DNA from: Blastopirellula sediminis
Lineage (GTDB): Bacteria; Planctomycetota; Planctomycetia; Pirellulales; Pirellulaceae
Length of the DNA stretch: 64,000 nt
Direction: 5' to 3'
Assembly: GCF_020966755.1 (NCBI RefSeq)
Contig: NZ_JAJKFT010000010.1
Span: 434,001 to 498,000 of the forward strand
How positions within the stretch are numbered: the stretch's first letter is position 1; each line of letters starts with the position of its first letter. The notes under the pieces were generated by a model. It was not told where the DNA came from. It searched no databases and saw only the letters and a program-made list of their open reading frames with translations. The translations under genes were made by a program, and so were the position numbers. This document shows, one piece after another, positions 45,017 to 55,305 of the stretch.

Positions 45017-45463
45017 TCGTTCGCCGAGCTTGCCGCTAGCGTGGCAATTTCTTGCGTTGGTCAATCGCGTCTTGCGATCGCTCTTCTAATCCAACGCATC
45101 CGCCGCCCCCCTTCGGGAGCGCATGGACTCATCGAAAATGAAAAATTTCCCGAAATCCTGAATAAATTTTGCCAATTCGTCTAATAAAGATTAGGGGAAC
45201 CTGTAGAATCTTGAGATCTCTTCTGCGCGGTTGTCTATGGGCCTGATAAACGCATAGATGCAACCTTATGCCTTGTATTTGCACATACGGGAAACCCGAA
45301 ATCTGACCCCTTTCCGTCATCTGCCACCATTCTGATGGTCGATGACCGGAATAGTCTTGATTTCCTCCCGGATTTTCACTGGACACGCGTCCCTGCTTCG
45401 ACAGTTGCCGCGCTACTGCTTTTCATTCTTTTTTCTTCTCTCTTCCACGTTTGAGGTGTCTGT
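45017..45463. other. Intergenic region, no gene recognised
   Basis: 447 bp, more AT-rich than the neighbours. Contains TCTAATAAAGATTAGG, a short dyad near 45179-45194. GAGGTG at 45443-45448 is the ribosome binding site for the DUF1559 gene. I see no RNA motif or coding sequence. Confidence 0.45.
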
Positions 45464-46348
45464 ATGTCCGTTTCGTTGCTGCAGCGGTCAGGTCGCCGGT
45501 CGGCGTTCACCTTGGTCGAACTGCTCGTCGTCATTGCGATTATCGGGGTATTGATTGCGCTTCTGCTGCCGGCCGTCCAACAGGCTCGCGAAGCGGCTCG
45601 TCGAATGTCCTGCTCCAACCAACTGAAGCAGCTTGGCTTGGCGCTGCACAACTACCATGACACCACCAAGAGCTTCCCATACGGCTCGCGCGGCAGCAGC
45701 AACATGGTCGGCTGGCACGTCGCCATTTTGCCGTTCATCGAACAGACGAATCTGTTTGATCAGATGGACATGACCGTCAACTACGACACCGGCGTTAACG
45801 CGCCGTTCCGCTCGACCCGGATGGAACCGTTCCTCTGCCCGAGCGGTTCGTCGGAAAAAGCGGACGACAACTCCGCCTACTACACCACGCACTACTACGG
45901 CGTGATGGGCCCGACCGGAACCAACCCGTCGAGCGGCGTCGCCTACAAAGAAAACACCAGCGGCAGTCACGGCGGTTTCTCAAGAGAAGGGGTCTGGTAC
46001 CACGACGAAGTTCGCAAAATGCGCGACATCACCGACGGCACCAGCAACACGCTCTTCCTGGGCGAAATCTCGTGGAACGCACGCAACGGCAACGCGACGC
46101 GTTATCGTCCCTGGTCGCGCGGCGGCAAGTCGAACGACTTCATGGCGCCTTGCAAGAACGTCGCCCAGCCAATCAACGCCGACTACACGGCCCTGTTCAA
46201 CGACATGAGCTACGGCAGCAATCACCCGGGCGGCTGCTTGTTCGCCTTGGGCGACGCTTCGGTCCGCTTCGTCGGAGAAACGATCAACTATGACGCTCTG
46301 CTGTCCGCGGCCAGCTGCGGCGGCGGCGAAACGCTGACGCTCGACTAA
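45464..46348 (+). CDS. DUF1559 pseudopilin-like protein (second cassette)
   Basis: 294 residues with [20 protein letters not shown], the prepilin-type N-terminus, then [40 protein letters not shown] and the end [20 protein letters not shown]. It shares the order DUF1559 then small lipoprotein with 27670-29170 but differs in the body, so it is not a recent copy. Function unknown. Confidence 0.93.
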   Translation: MSVSLLQRSGRRSAFTLVELLVVIAIIGVLIALLLPAVQQAREAARRMSCSNQLKQLGLALHNYHDTTKSFPYGSRGSSNMVGWHVAILPFIEQTNLFDQMDMTVNYDTGVNAPFRSTRMEPFLCPSGSSEKADDNSAYYTTHYYGVMGPTGTNPSSGVAYKENTSGSHGGFSREGVWYHDEVRKMRDITDGTSNTLFLGEISWNARNGNATRYRPWSRGGKSNDFMAPCKNVAQPINADYTALFNDMSYGSNHPGGCLFALGDASVRFVGETINYDALLSAASCGGGETLTLD

Positions 46349-46402
46349 CGATCGCTCGCCAGCGCACTCTTCCTGAAACTTATCCACGTTAGAGACGTTA
46401 CT

Positions 46403-46807
46403 ATGATAACTCGCTTTTGCGTCGTTGGCGTCCTCGCCGCTGCGGCGATCCTGTTGGGAAGCGGCTGCGGTTCGTCGGAGCCCCCGGGCTTCGTCGCCGC
46501 CGGTAGTGTGACCTACAAAGGAAACCCGGTTCCGCAGGGGACGATCCTCCTCAGCCCCGATTCGTCCAAAGGTCATAGCGGACCTGCGGTCTCGTCGGCG
46601 ATCGTCAACGGCTCCTTCGATACGAAAGATGCGAAACAACGTTTGTCCAGCGGCGCCTATCGCGTCCGGATCAACGGCTTTGACGGCAACGCCAAGCCTG
46701 ATCAAGAGCTGCCGTACGGCAAGCAGATTTTCGCCGAGTACACGACGACCATTGACGTGAACGATCAAAACGCCGGAAGTCTCGCCATCGACGTTAAAAC
46801 GAAATAG
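46403..46807 (+). CDS. Small lipoprotein, DUF1559-partner type
   Basis: 134 residues, lipobox ILLGSGCGSSE, then FVAAGSVTYKGNPVPQGTIL and GSFDTKDAKQRLSSGAYRVR, a transthyretin/CnaB-like beta sandwich. Second member of the cassette; the same role is expected as for 28739-29170. It is followed by a terminator. Confidence 0.85.
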   Translation: MITRFCVVGVLAAAAILLGSGCGSSEPPGFVAAGSVTYKGNPVPQGTILLSPDSSKGHSGPAVSSAIVNGSFDTKDAKQRLSSGAYRVRINGFDGNAKPDQELPYGKQIFAEYTTTIDVNDQNAGSLAIDVKTK

Positions 46808-46840
46808 CCTCGGATAGCGACTTGTTCGCTTTTCGACCTA

Positions 46841-46869
46841 GGGAACGCCAGCATGGCGTTCCCTTTTTT
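46841..46869 (+). terminator. Intrinsic terminator after the second DUF1559 cassette
   Basis: GGGAACGCC, loop AGCAT, GGCGTTCCC, then T6. 34 nt past the lipoprotein stop codon. It lies between convergent genes. Confidence 0.93.
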
Positions 46870-46880
46870 GTGCGCCGGCC

Positions 46881-47573
46881 TTATGCGAGCCGCGTCACAA
46901 CTTCGGTCAGCGACTGAATGGTCGCTTCCGCTTCGATGTCTTCCGGCACGTTGCCGTCGCGCGTCAGATACAACGCCTGATAGCCGGCCGCCGTGGCGCC
47001 GTGATAGTCGTTGCGCGCGTCGTCGCCGACCAGCAAGATCTGATGCGGCTGCAGCTGGAGCACTTGGGCGATCAGCCCGTAAAAGAGCGGGCTCGGCTTC
47101 GCCCAGCCGACCTCAGACGAGACGAACAGCATCGCATCGGCCAGGCAGGGCCAATGCCCGGCGATTCCTCTTAGGCGTTGATCGAAGTTCGACGCCAGGC
47201 CGATTCGGTAGCTGGGGCCCAGTTTCTCCAGCGTTGGCAGCGCATCTTCATAGACGCTCCAGCTGTCGTCCTGGGCGAAGTGATTCCAAAGTCGCTCCAA
47301 GATTGCGTCAGGCCTTTCCGATTCGGCGAAGACGTGCGCGACGATCTGCCGCCACCGTTGGCGTTCCAGCGTTTCGTCCGAACGAAGATCGGCCGAAACC
47401 GAGTAGTGCACCAGCGCCTCGCGAAACCGCGTCCGGATCGTCTCGATCGGCAAATCGCATCCATTGGCGACGCCGGCCGCCTGATAGACGGCTGCGACGC
47501 TGGGATGCGGATAGATCAACGTCCCCACTGCGTCAAACAAGACGCAGCGGACCAGATGCGGAGAACGAAGCAC
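46881..47573 (-). CDS. HAD-superfamily hydrolase
   Basis: 230 residues from GTG 47573, 7 nt after the rseP stop, so likely the last gene of the dxr-rseP operon. Motif I is CVLFDAVGTLI (the second aspartate is replaced by valine: FDAVGT, which fits phosphonatase-type or divergent HADs), motif III/IV LLVGDDARNDYHGATAAGYQ with the double D. A cap domain lies between. Substrate unknown; a phosphatase is the safe guess. Confidence 0.85.
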   Translation of the reverse strand: MLRSPHLVRCVLFDAVGTLIYPHPSVAAVYQAAGVANGCDLPIETIRTRFREALVHYSVSADLRSDETLERQRWRQIVAHVFAESERPDAILERLWNHFAQDDSWSVYEDALPTLEKLGPSYRIGLASNFDQRLRGIAGHWPCLADAMLFVSSEVGWAKPSPLFYGLIAQVLQLQPHQILLVGDDARNDYHGATAAGYQALYLTRDGNVPEDIEAEATIQSLTEVVTRLA

Positions 47574-47580
47574 GTTGCTC

Positions 47581-49665
47581 TTACCCCGTGATCCAAGGCA
47601 GGAAGCGATTGATATCGAGCCCGATCACGCAGATCATCAGCAGCAACACGAAAGCTAAGCCGGCGAAGGTGAGCCGCATCATCCATTTCTCGTCGAGCGG
47701 TTTACCCATGATTCCTTCGTACAGCAGAAAGACCATGTGCCCGCCGTCGAGAACCGGAATCGGCATGAAGTTGATCACCGCCAGGTTGGCGCTGATCAGC
47801 GTCAAAAAGAGCAACAACCGTCCGAGCCCTTGCGACGATTCGCTGGTCGCGACCGCCAGGATCGTTCCCGGTCCGCCAAACCCGGCGAGCGGCACTTTGC
47901 CGGTCACCAGCTTGCGAAGCATCGCGAAGACCTGGCCCATTCCGCTGCCGGTTTCCTGGAAACCAAGCGCGAACGCTTCGCCAAGCGATTTGGCGACGTA
48001 CTTCGGGCTGGGCGAGACGAAGACGATGTAGCGATGTTCGATGAACTGATCTTTGGAGTCGACCGGCGTGATCAACGCGGTTTGCGTTTCGTTGGTCCCT
48101 TCCCGGTGGAAAATCACTTCGACCGGAACTTCGGCCGGCAGATACTGGAACGCGGCGTTGAACGCGTCTTGCCAATCGACCTCGTCTTCGATCAGCTTCA
48201 GCGGTTCGTCGCTCTTCGGCCACGAGTAGCCCGATTCCTTTTGCGAGTCGGTCGGCTTTAGCTTCAGCGTGCGGATCTCGTCTCCCGCTTTCAGGCCGGC
48301 CGCTTCGGCGGGACTTCCGGCCAAGACGTCGGCGACGCGATTGGTCAGCGAATAGGAAACGCCCAGCATGTCGACCGCCAACTCGCTGCCGTAGCCGCTT
48401 TGCGTGTTGTACTGCAGCGGCCGACGCATCGGGATCAGGAAAGTCTTCTCTTCGCCGTCGCGGGTAATTACCACGTCGACCGTCTGCCCGGCGTACTTGG
48501 CCGAACGGGAAGCGAGCGTATAGCCGTCGGCGGCCGTAACGTCGCCGATCTTCACCAGCTTGTCCCCGGCCTTCAAACCTTGCGTTTCGGCCGGCGAACC
48601 AGCTTGCACATGCTCGATCGGCGTCATCTCCATCACCAGACCGGTCTGGCGATAGGGGGTCGGCGGCAGTTCGATGTCGTAGGTCGACTTCTTCGCAGCG
48701 TCGCCGGAACCTTCGGTCCGCTCAAACTTCAGCTTCAGCGTATCGGCCGGGCGAGTCGCGAGGATGTTTTCCCACTCGACGTAATTGGCGATCGGCTTGC
48801 CGTCGACTTCGACCAGCAGGTCGTCGGTTTGCAGTTGCTTCATCCATTCCGGATCGCCGACCAGCATCGCGTACTCTTCGCTCGGCTTGGCGACTTTCAG
48901 CGTGTTTTCGGGGGAGATTCCCAACAGCGGGAAGTCGGCCTTCGGGAACGGCTTCTTCGGCTGGACGTCAAAATCGAGGAGCTTGTCGTCGCGGCGAATC
49001 ACGATCGGCATCGCCTTTTCGTCGCCGTTCATCACGACGGCGAGCGTCAGGTCTTTGCGGAACCGGAGGTTCTCGTTCGGCTCGGCGCCGGGGGTGACTG
49101 ACAAGATCTTGTCGCCGGGACGAATACCGGCGATCCAGGCCGGTCCGCCAGGCTGAGCGTAAGCGACGTCGCACGGCGTGTAGCTGACGCCGATCATGTA
49201 GGCGATCGCGGCGAAGATAACCGCCGAGATGACGTTGAACGTCACGCCGGCCGAAATGATCATCATGCGCTGCGGAACCGACTTGGCCAGGTAGCTGCGC
49301 GGGTCATGTTGACCACCTTCGCCCCCTTCCTTGGATCGAGCGATTTCTTCTTCGGCGGCGGCCGGATTGTCGTCCTGGCCGAGCATCTTGACGTAACCGC
49401 CGAGCGGAATCGTCCCGATGCCGTATTCGGTTTCGCCCCACTGCTTTTTCCAGAGGGCGCTGAACTTCCAAGGGCCGATCGAAATCGGAGCGTCAAACCC
49501 GACGTAGAACTTTTCGCACTTCACGCCGCAGGCCTTCGCGGCCAAAAAGTGACCCAGCTCGTGAATGAAAATCACGAGGCCCAGTCCAGCGACGCCCATG
49601 GCGAAAAAGCCGAGGTTGGTCAGAATGCCCAGAAAATTCGTCTCGGCTAACAGCACGTAATCCAC
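47581..49665 (-). CDS. rseP: RseP-type site-2 intramembrane protease, extended
   Basis: 694 residues, compared with about 450 in most bacteria. Zinc site HELGHF at residues 35-40 (FIHELGHFLAAKACGVK), near-terminal NFMPIPVLDGGHMVFLLYE with the LDG motif. The extra length is periplasmic: PDZ-like blocks with PGGPAWIAGIRPGDKILSV, EWMKQLQTDDLLVEVDGKP, AGSPAETQGLKAGDKLVKI and AGSPAEAAGLKAGDEIRTL, so probably four. It cleaves membrane-bound regulators after a first cut. It overlaps dxr by 19 nt and is followed by the HAD gene after 7 nt. Confidence 0.93.
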   Translation of the reverse strand: MDYVLLAETNFLGILTNLGFFAMGVAGLGLVIFIHELGHFLAAKACGVKCEKFYVGFDAPISIGPWKFSALWKKQWGETEYGIGTIPLGGYVKMLGQDDNPAAAEEEIARSKEGGEGGQHDPRSYLAKSVPQRMMIISAGVTFNVISAVIFAAIAYMIGVSYTPCDVAYAQPGGPAWIAGIRPGDKILSVTPGAEPNENLRFRKDLTLAVVMNGDEKAMPIVIRRDDKLLDFDVQPKKPFPKADFPLLGISPENTLKVAKPSEEYAMLVGDPEWMKQLQTDDLLVEVDGKPIANYVEWENILATRPADTLKLKFERTEGSGDAAKKSTYDIELPPTPYRQTGLVMEMTPIEHVQAGSPAETQGLKAGDKLVKIGDVTAADGYTLASRSAKYAGQTVDVVITRDGEEKTFLIPMRRPLQYNTQSGYGSELAVDMLGVSYSLTNRVADVLAGSPAEAAGLKAGDEIRTLKLKPTDSQKESGYSWPKSDEPLKLIEDEVDWQDAFNAAFQYLPAEVPVEVIFHREGTNETQTALITPVDSKDQFIEHRYIVFVSPSPKYVAKSLGEAFALGFQETGSGMGQVFAMLRKLVTGKVPLAGFGGPGTILAVATSESSQGLGRLLLFLTLISANLAVINFMPIPVLDGGHMVFLLYEGIMGKPLDEKWMMRLTFAGLAFVLLLMICVIGLDINRFLPWITG

Positions 49666-50813
49666 GCGGAAACCTCCCTACGCGCCCATGCGTCGAGCGC
49701 GAGTAGTTGATCAATCGTTGGGTTCGGGTCAAAGTCGTGGCTGTCCAGCGCAGCACGACATGCCCGGGATATGTCGGTGAAAGAGATCTCGCCGTCGAGA
49801 AAACTCTGCACCGCCGCCTCGTTGGCGGCATTCAAGACCGCTCCGGTCGTCCCCCCGCGTTCGGCCGCCTCTTTTCCCAACAACAACGCGGGAAAGCGGT
49901 CGAAGTCTGGAGGCTGGAACTCCCAAGCGGACGCGATGGTGAAGTCTAGCCTTCGAGCGGGGCCAGGGAAGCGCTCGGGATACGACATTGCGTATTGTAT
50001 CGGTAATTTCATGTCGGGGGGGCTCAATTGCGCCATCACCGACCCGTCGACGTACTCGACCAGCGAATGAACCACCGATTGGGGGTGGACCACCACGTCG
50101 ATCTTTTCGGCCGGCATATCGAACAACCAGCGAGCCTCGATCACTTCCAGCGCCTTATTCATCATGGTCGCTGAATCGATCGTAATCTTAGGCCCCATTT
50201 TCCAAGTTGGGTGATTTAGGGCCTCGGCGGTCGTGACTTGCTCCAGCTGCTCAAGCGTGTGATGTCGAAACGGCCCGCCCGACGCGGTCAAAATGATCCG
50301 GGCCACTTCGTTCGATTTGCCCGCCTGGAGCGCCTGGAAAATGGCGCTATGTTCGCTGTCGACCGGCAGAATCTGGGCGTTTCGCTCGGCGGCCAACCGC
50401 ATCGCCAGCCCCCCGGCCAGAACCAGCGTTTCTTTGTTTGCAAGGGCGACCCGTTTGCCGGCTTCCAGGGCGGCCCAGGTTCCTTCCAGTCCCGCTCGTC
50501 CGACAATCGCCGCGACGACGATATCGACGTCGTCATGCGCGACCAATTCGGCGATCGCATCGGGGCCGATTCGCAGTTCGGTATCGGCCGGCAGATCGGA
50601 CCAATCGCGACTTGCCGCCGCTTCGGCGTCGGTGGCGACCACATACCGGGGAACAAACTGTCGCGCGGCGGCGGCAAGTTCGTCCAGTTTTTGATGCGCC
50701 GTCAACAGATAGCACTGATAGCGACCGGCCGACGCGGCGATCACATCGAGCGTGCTGCGTCCGATGCTACCGGTAGCGCCAAGCAACGCAACATTTTGAG
50801 GTGCGGCCGTCAT
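49647..50813 (-). CDS. dxr: 1-deoxy-D-xylulose-5-phosphate reductoisomerase
   Basis: 388 residues from ATG 50813. MTAAPQNVALLGATGSIGRS carries the NADPH glycine motif; KIDVVVHPQSVVHSLVEYVD and TASGGPFR mark the substrate and metal site. First committed step of the MEP isoprenoid pathway. The dxr-rseP order with a 19-nt overlap is widespread in bacteria. Normal length. Confidence 0.97.
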   Translation of the reverse strand: MTAAPQNVALLGATGSIGRSTLDVIAASAGRYQCYLLTAHQKLDELAAAARQFVPRYVVATDAEAAASRDWSDLPADTELRIGPDAIAELVAHDDVDIVVAAIVGRAGLEGTWAALEAGKRVALANKETLVLAGGLAMRLAAERNAQILPVDSEHSAIFQALQAGKSNEVARIILTASGGPFRHHTLEQLEQVTTAEALNHPTWKMGPKITIDSATMMNKALEVIEARWLFDMPAEKIDVVVHPQSVVHSLVEYVDGSVMAQLSPPDMKLPIQYAMSYPERFPGPARRLDFTIASAWEFQPPDFDRFPALLLGKEAAERGGTTGAVLNAANEAAVQSFLDGEISFTDISRACRAALDSHDFDPNPTIDQLLALDAWARREVSAWITCC

Positions 50814-51166
50814 GTCGACGATTCGATCGATGGAGTTGGAAGTTGGGGAGACCGCTTGCGACTTCGCCCCTGAGCGGCGCAATCGCTACTAGCCGTCCAA
50901 GCGGACCGGGTAGGAAAATGCTTTTTGCATTCTACGACAACCGAACGGCCGCGCCTTGGGCTGCGAGCGATGCGCACATCTCTAGATGCGACAAGTACTT
51001 GCGAAGCAGGGGAATTCTAGGAAGAATCTCCCATCGCAGCAAGTCGAGCCGTTTTCGTCAAACTGGGCAATCCATTGGCTCGAAACATCGCGTTGTATAA
51101 TAGCGGCTGACCCTCGAATCCTGGAATTCTCCGGCTCCCCGCCGCGACACTCTTACCTGGTTGCTC
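50814..51166. promoter_or_regulatory. Divergent dxr/ftsH intergenic region with ftsH promoter candidate
   Basis: 353 bp. A TATAAT (51096-51101) with TTGGCT (51075-51080) 15 bp upstream is a fair ftsH promoter, giving a leader of about 60 nt. The dxr promoter must be at the other end; I see no clear pair. No coding sequence recognised. Confidence 0.5.
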
Positions 51167-53227
51167 ATGGATAATCACGACGAACCCCCTCGCCGTTCGG
51201 GCGACTCTCGCGCTAACAACTCGATCCTGTACATCGTTGTGGCGATCGTCGTCGCGTTTTTCATCGCGATTTACTTCATTCGCCCCTCACGCGATACGAT
51301 CACGCCGGCCCAGCTGGTCGACCTGATCGATGCGCATGAGCCCGACGCCTCCGGCAAGCCGGTCGGCAGTCTGTCGATCGAAAACTCGAAGGGGAAGAAG
51401 ATCCTCTATTCGAATTTTCGGAACGCGACCGTCAGCAAGTCGATGGTCAGCGCGGTTGTCGATCGCGAAGATCTCGACGCCGACAATAAAGACATCGCTT
51501 CGAGCAAGCAAAAAGGGGTGCCGATCGTCACCTACTTGCCCGGCGACGAGCAGAGCCTGAACGAAATCACCGACGCCCTGAAGGCGCACGGCTTTAAAGA
51601 CTACAGCGGCGATCCGGGAGACGGCTTCCTCGAGATCTACGGCGGTCTCCTCTTCATGACCGCGTTGATCGTGATCCTCTTCTACCTGATGATGCGTCGT
51701 CTCGGCGGCGCCGGCAGCGCGATCGCGTTCGGTCGCAGCCGCGGCAAGATGCACATGCAGGACGACCTCAACATCTCGTTTGAGGATGTCGCCGGCATCG
51801 AAGAAGCGGTCGAAGAAGTCAAAGAAATCGTCGACTTCCTCCGCTCTCCGGACAAATACCAAGAGCTGGGCGGTCGCATTCCGAAGGGAGTGCTGCTGGT
51901 CGGTCCTCCGGGAACCGGCAAAACGCTCCTCGCCAAGGCGATCGCCGGCGAAGCAGGCGTCACCTTCTTCAGCTTGTCCGGCTCGGACTTTGTCGAAATG
52001 TTCGTCGGCGTCGGCGCCGCGCGTGTTCGCGACATGTTCCAGCAAGCGGCGGCCAAAAGCCCCTGCATCATTTTCATCGACGAACTCGACGCCCTCGGCA
52101 AGACCCGCGGCTCCGGCATGGTGGGCGGGCATGATGAACGAGAACAAACGCTCAACGCCCTCCTCGTCGAGATGGACGGTTTCGACTCCAACAGCGGGAT
52201 CATCATCATCGCGGCGACCAACCGTCCCGAGATGCTCGATCCGGCGCTGCTTCGTCCCGGTCGTTTCGATCGCCAGGTGCTGGTCGATCGTCCCGACGCC
52301 GCCGGTCGCGCCGACATTTTGAAGGTCCACGTCAAATCGGTGAAGCTCGACGAATCGGTCGACGTGAAGAAGGTCGCTTCGATCACCGCCGGTTTCGCCG
52401 GCGCCGATCTGGCCAATCTGGTCAACGAAGCGGCCCTGCTCGCCGCTCGTAAAGGAAAGCCCGCCGTCTCGATGGAAGAATTCGACGAAGGGGTCGAACG
52501 GGTCACGGCCGGTCTCGAGAAGAAACAACGCGTGATGCAGGAAGAGGAAAAGAACCGCGTCGCCTACCACGAAAGTGGACACGCGCTGGTCGCCTACTGC
52601 CTGCCGAATACCGATCCGGTTCACAAAGTGTCGATCATTCCCCGCGGTCTGGCGGCGCTTGGTTACACGATGCAGCGTCCGACCGAAGATCGCTTCCTGA
52701 TGACCCAGGGAGAGCTCGAAAGCCGCATCCAAGTGCTGCTGGCCGGGACCGTGGCCGAAGAGATGGTTTACGACGAAATCTCGACCGGCGCCTCGAACGA
52801 CTTGGAACGCGCGACCGAATTGGCCCGCGGCATGGTGACCGACTACGGCATGAGCCGATTGGGCCGCGTCAACTATCGCCAAAGCGGACGTTCCGCCTTC
52901 ATTCCGGAAGCCTCGGATGAACGGAGTCGCTCGCACAGCGAAGAGACGACCCGCGAGATCGACATCGAAATCAAGCGGATCCTCGACGAAATGCTGCAAA
53001 AGACCCGCTCGCTCCTTTCCGACCGCCGCGACGCGCTGATCGCCCTGGCCAAACGGCTGATCGAAGTCGAATCGGTCGATGGCGAAGAACTGCGCCGCGT
53101 GATCGAAGAGCATTCGCACGGTCCCCGCATCGTCCCCGGCACCGACGCGCCGAAGCGAACTCGCGTTACCGGCGAAGCCGAGAAGCAGGACGAAGGGGAT
53201 TCGTCGACCGCCGAAGGCGCCAGCTAA
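51167..53227 (+). CDS. ftsH: ATP-dependent zinc metalloprotease FtsH
   Basis: 686 residues from ATG 51167 (the upstream in-frame TTG at 51161 is less likely). Membrane helices near 20-40 and 165-185, AAA domain with [20 protein letters not shown] (Walker A), [12 protein letters not shown] (Walker B) and [15 protein letters not shown] (SRH). The zinc site is HESGH in place of the usual HEAGH. Degrades misfolded membrane proteins and short-lived regulators. The charged C-terminal tail is normal for the family. Terminator follows. Confidence 0.97.
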   Translation: MDNHDEPPRRSGDSRANNSILYIVVAIVVAFFIAIYFIRPSRDTITPAQLVDLIDAHEPDASGKPVGSLSIENSKGKKILYSNFRNATVSKSMVSAVVDREDLDADNKDIASSKQKGVPIVTYLPGDEQSLNEITDALKAHGFKDYSGDPGDGFLEIYGGLLFMTALIVILFYLMMRRLGGAGSAIAFGRSRGKMHMQDDLNISFEDVAGIEEAVEEVKEIVDFLRSPDKYQELGGRIPKGVLLVGPPGTGKTLLAKAIAGEAGVTFFSLSGSDFVEMFVGVGAARVRDMFQQAAAKSPCIIFIDELDALGKTRGSGMVGGHDEREQTLNALLVEMDGFDSNSGIIIIAATNRPEMLDPALLRPGRFDRQVLVDRPDAAGRADILKVHVKSVKLDESVDVKKVASITAGFAGADLANLVNEAALLAARKGKPAVSMEEFDEGVERVTAGLEKKQRVMQEEEKNRVAYHESGHALVAYCLPNTDPVHKVSIIPRGLAALGYTMQRPTEDRFLMTQGELESRIQVLLAGTVAEEMVYDEISTGASNDLERATELARGMVTDYGMSRLGRVNYRQSGRSAFIPEASDERSRSHSEETTREIDIEIKRILDEMLQKTRSLLSDRRDALIALAKRLIEVESVDGEELRRVIEEHSHGPRIVPGTDAPKRTRVTGEAEKQDEGDSSTAEGAS

Positions 53228-53265
53228 CTGCAGACGCGGTCAAAATTCGTTAAACTAAACAAGGT

Positions 53266-53294
53266 CGCCGGTATCCATGCCGGCGGCTTTTTTT
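53266..53294 (+). terminator. Intrinsic terminator between ftsH and fmt
   Basis: CGCCGG (53266-53271), loop TATCCATG, CCGGCG (53280-53285), then GC and T7. It ends 4 nt before the fmt ribosome binding site, so it may act as an attenuator on fmt as well as ending ftsH. Confidence 0.85.
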
Positions 53295-53312
53295 ATTGCG
53301 AGGAGGCGCCAA

Positions 53313-54326
53313 ATGCTACGAATTGTGATGATGGGAACCGGTCCTTTCGCCGTGCCGAGCTTCCGCCGCCTCCTCGACTCCCAGCATCAGGTCCTCGCCC
53401 TGCTGACGCAGCCGCCGCGCGTCTTGCGCGGCAATCGCCAGCCGCCTCCCAGCCCGATGCGAGCCGTCGCTGAAGAGGCGGGCCTGCCGGTTCATTGGCC
53501 CGAAAGCGTCAATACGCCCGAAGCGCACGAAATCTTGCGCAGCTACGACGCCGATCTGTTCGTCGTCTGCGACTATGGCCAGATCTTGTCGGCTGAGTCG
53601 CTGTCGCTCGCCAAGTTGGGCGGTATCAACCTCCACGGCTCCTTGCTTCCCAAGTACCGCGGCGCCGCGCCCGTGAACTGGGCGATGCACAACGGCGATC
53701 CGGAGACCGGCGTCACTGTGATCCACATGACGCCGAAGCTCGACGGCGGTCCGATCCTGGCGGTCGCCAAAACGCCGATCGATCCGGACGAAGACGCCGT
53801 CGAACTGGAAGAGCGACTCTCGCAACTCGGCGTTGAGCCAGTGATGCAGTCGATCGCGCTGCTCGAAGAGCATGGCCTCAACCCGCCGGGCGAGTTGCAA
53901 GACCCGGCGAAAGTCACCAAAGCGCGACGCTTGCGGAAAGAAGATGGCGATCTGCCGTGGGCTCGCACGGCGCAAGAGATCTACAACCAGCATCGCGCCT
54001 TCCAGCCGTGGCCCGGGACCTTTACCCATTGGCTGCGCGACGGCGCCGAACCGCTGCGGTTAATCGTCAAACGCATGACGCCGCTGGCGAGCGACGCTCG
54101 CGTCGCGCCGGGACAAGTCGCTGCGGTCGACGACGGCCGTTTGGTCGTGGCGACCGCGGCGGGACAGATCTCGCTCGACGAAGTCCAACCGGCCGGCAAG
54201 CGAGTGATGCAAGCGGCCGAGTTTTTGAACGGCTATGGAGTCCGCCCCGGCGACTTCTTCGGCTCATTCGAGCCGATATCCGGCGAAGATGGGGCTCCGC
54301 CGACTAGTCACGGCAATCGAGCGTAA
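53313..54326 (+). CDS. fmt: Methionyl-tRNA formyltransferase
   Basis: 337 residues from ATG 53313, GAGGAGG 9 nt upstream. MLRIVMMGTGPFAVPSFRRL, then the catalytic region INLHGSLLPKYRGAAPVNWA (Asn, His) and MTPKLDGGPILAVAKT (Asp). C-terminal tRNA-binding domain, QIYNQHRAFQPWPGTFTHWL -like. Formylates Met-tRNAi for initiation. Its 3' end overlaps the convergent quinone-oxidoreductase gene by 23 nt. Confidence 0.96.
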   Translation: MLRIVMMGTGPFAVPSFRRLLDSQHQVLALLTQPPRVLRGNRQPPPSPMRAVAEEAGLPVHWPESVNTPEAHEILRSYDADLFVVCDYGQILSAESLSLAKLGGINLHGSLLPKYRGAAPVNWAMHNGDPETGVTVIHMTPKLDGGPILAVAKTPIDPDEDAVELEERLSQLGVEPVMQSIALLEEHGLNPPGELQDPAKVTKARRLRKEDGDLPWARTAQEIYNQHRAFQPWPGTFTHWLRDGAEPLRLIVKRMTPLASDARVAPGQVAAVDDGRLVVATAAGQISLDEVQPAGKRVMQAAEFLNGYGVRPGDFFGSFEPISGEDGAPPTSHGNRA

Positions 54327-55305
54327 TCTTGCCGAACTGCGTCGAGTGACGCATCTTTTCGAGCGCTTCGTTCACCGCATTAAGCGGCAGCGTTTCGTCG
54401 ACGATCGGCTTGATCTTGTGTTCGTTGACGAAGTGGAGCATCTCGGAGAAGTCGCTTGGCGAACCCATCGTCGAACCGATGAGATGCAGTTGCTTCCAAA
54501 AGACCTTGAACAAGTCAAGCTTCGGCGGAGGACCAGCCGTCGCGCCGTAGTTCACAATTCGCCCACCAGGCGCCGCAAGATCAAGCAAGCTGCGATAGCC
54601 CACGCCGCCGGCGCTGTCGATGATCAGGTCAACCAGCCCAAATTCGGTGGTCGCTTCCCCGACCCAATCGGTCCCGTTGTAGTTGTAGCCATACTGAGCG
54701 CCGTAGCGGATCGCGCTGGCGATCTTCTCCGCCGAGGAAGACGTAACGATCACGTCGGCTCCGGCTGCACAAGCGAACTGGAGCGCTAAAGTTGCGACGC
54801 CGCCGCCAATGCCGCTAATCAGCACCTTTTCCCCGGGCTGCAACTTTCCTTGCGTGAAGAGGGCGCGATAGGCGGTAAGCCCGGCCAGCGGCAGCGCCGC
54901 CGCCTCTGTGTAGTTGAGATGACTTGGCTTCTCGTGGAGGTACTCGGCCGGCACAAGGATCTCGGTCGCAAAGGTTCCATCGATCGGCATTCCCAGAATC
55001 TCGAACGCGGAGCCTTGAGCGCGCGGATCGTTTCCCCATTTCCAACCAGGATTGATGATTACTTCCCGCCCCATCCAGCTTGCCGCCGGCGAGTCGCTCG
55101 CTTTGCTCACCACCCCAGCGCCATCCGATCCCAGAATGGCTGGAAACTGGATGCCGGGGTACATCCCCTGGGTGATCCAGAAGTCTCGGCGGTTTAGCGC
55201 AGCGGCGTGCAACTGAACGACGACGCTGTCGCCGCTGGGCGCCAAATCTTCGCGCTGCTCCAGCGTCAGGGGGGCATTCAGTTGCGTCAGTACGGCAGCC
55301 TTCAC
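54304..55305 (-). CDS. Zinc-less MDR-family (quinone oxidoreductase-like) dehydrogenase
   Basis: 333 residues from GTG 55305 (GGGAG 8 nt upstream; the in-frame GTG at 55320 has no site). MKAAVLTQLNAPLTLEQRED LAPSGDSVVVQLHAAALNRR, then FPAILGSDGAGVVSKASD and GEKVLISGIGGGVATLALQF. NADPH-type Rossmann fold. The zinc ligands of alcohol dehydrogenases are not visible (no GHE motif; DG instead), so this is of the quinone-oxidoreductase type. Substrate unknown. Stop lies inside fmt's 3' end. Confidence 0.9.
   Translation of the reverse strand: MKAAVLTQLNAPLTLEQREDLAPSGDSVVVQLHAAALNRRDFWITQGMYPGIQFPAILGSDGAGVVSKASDSPAASWMGREVIINPGWKWGNDPRAQGSAFEILGMPIDGTFATEILVPAEYLHEKPSHLNYTEAAALPLAGLTAYRALFTQGKLQPGEKVLISGIGGGVATLALQFACAAGADVIVTSSSAEKIASAIRYGAQYGYNYNGTDWVGEATTEFGLVDLIIDSAGGVGYRSLLDLAAPGGRIVNYGATAGPPPKLDLFKVFWKQLHLIGSTMGSPSDFSEMLHFVNEHKIKPIVDETLPLNAVNEALEKMRHSTQFGKITLDCRD

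Noticed and set aside
51287-53119. 610-codon minus-strand open frame opposite ftsH
   Set aside because: Antisense shadow of a strongly conserved gene.
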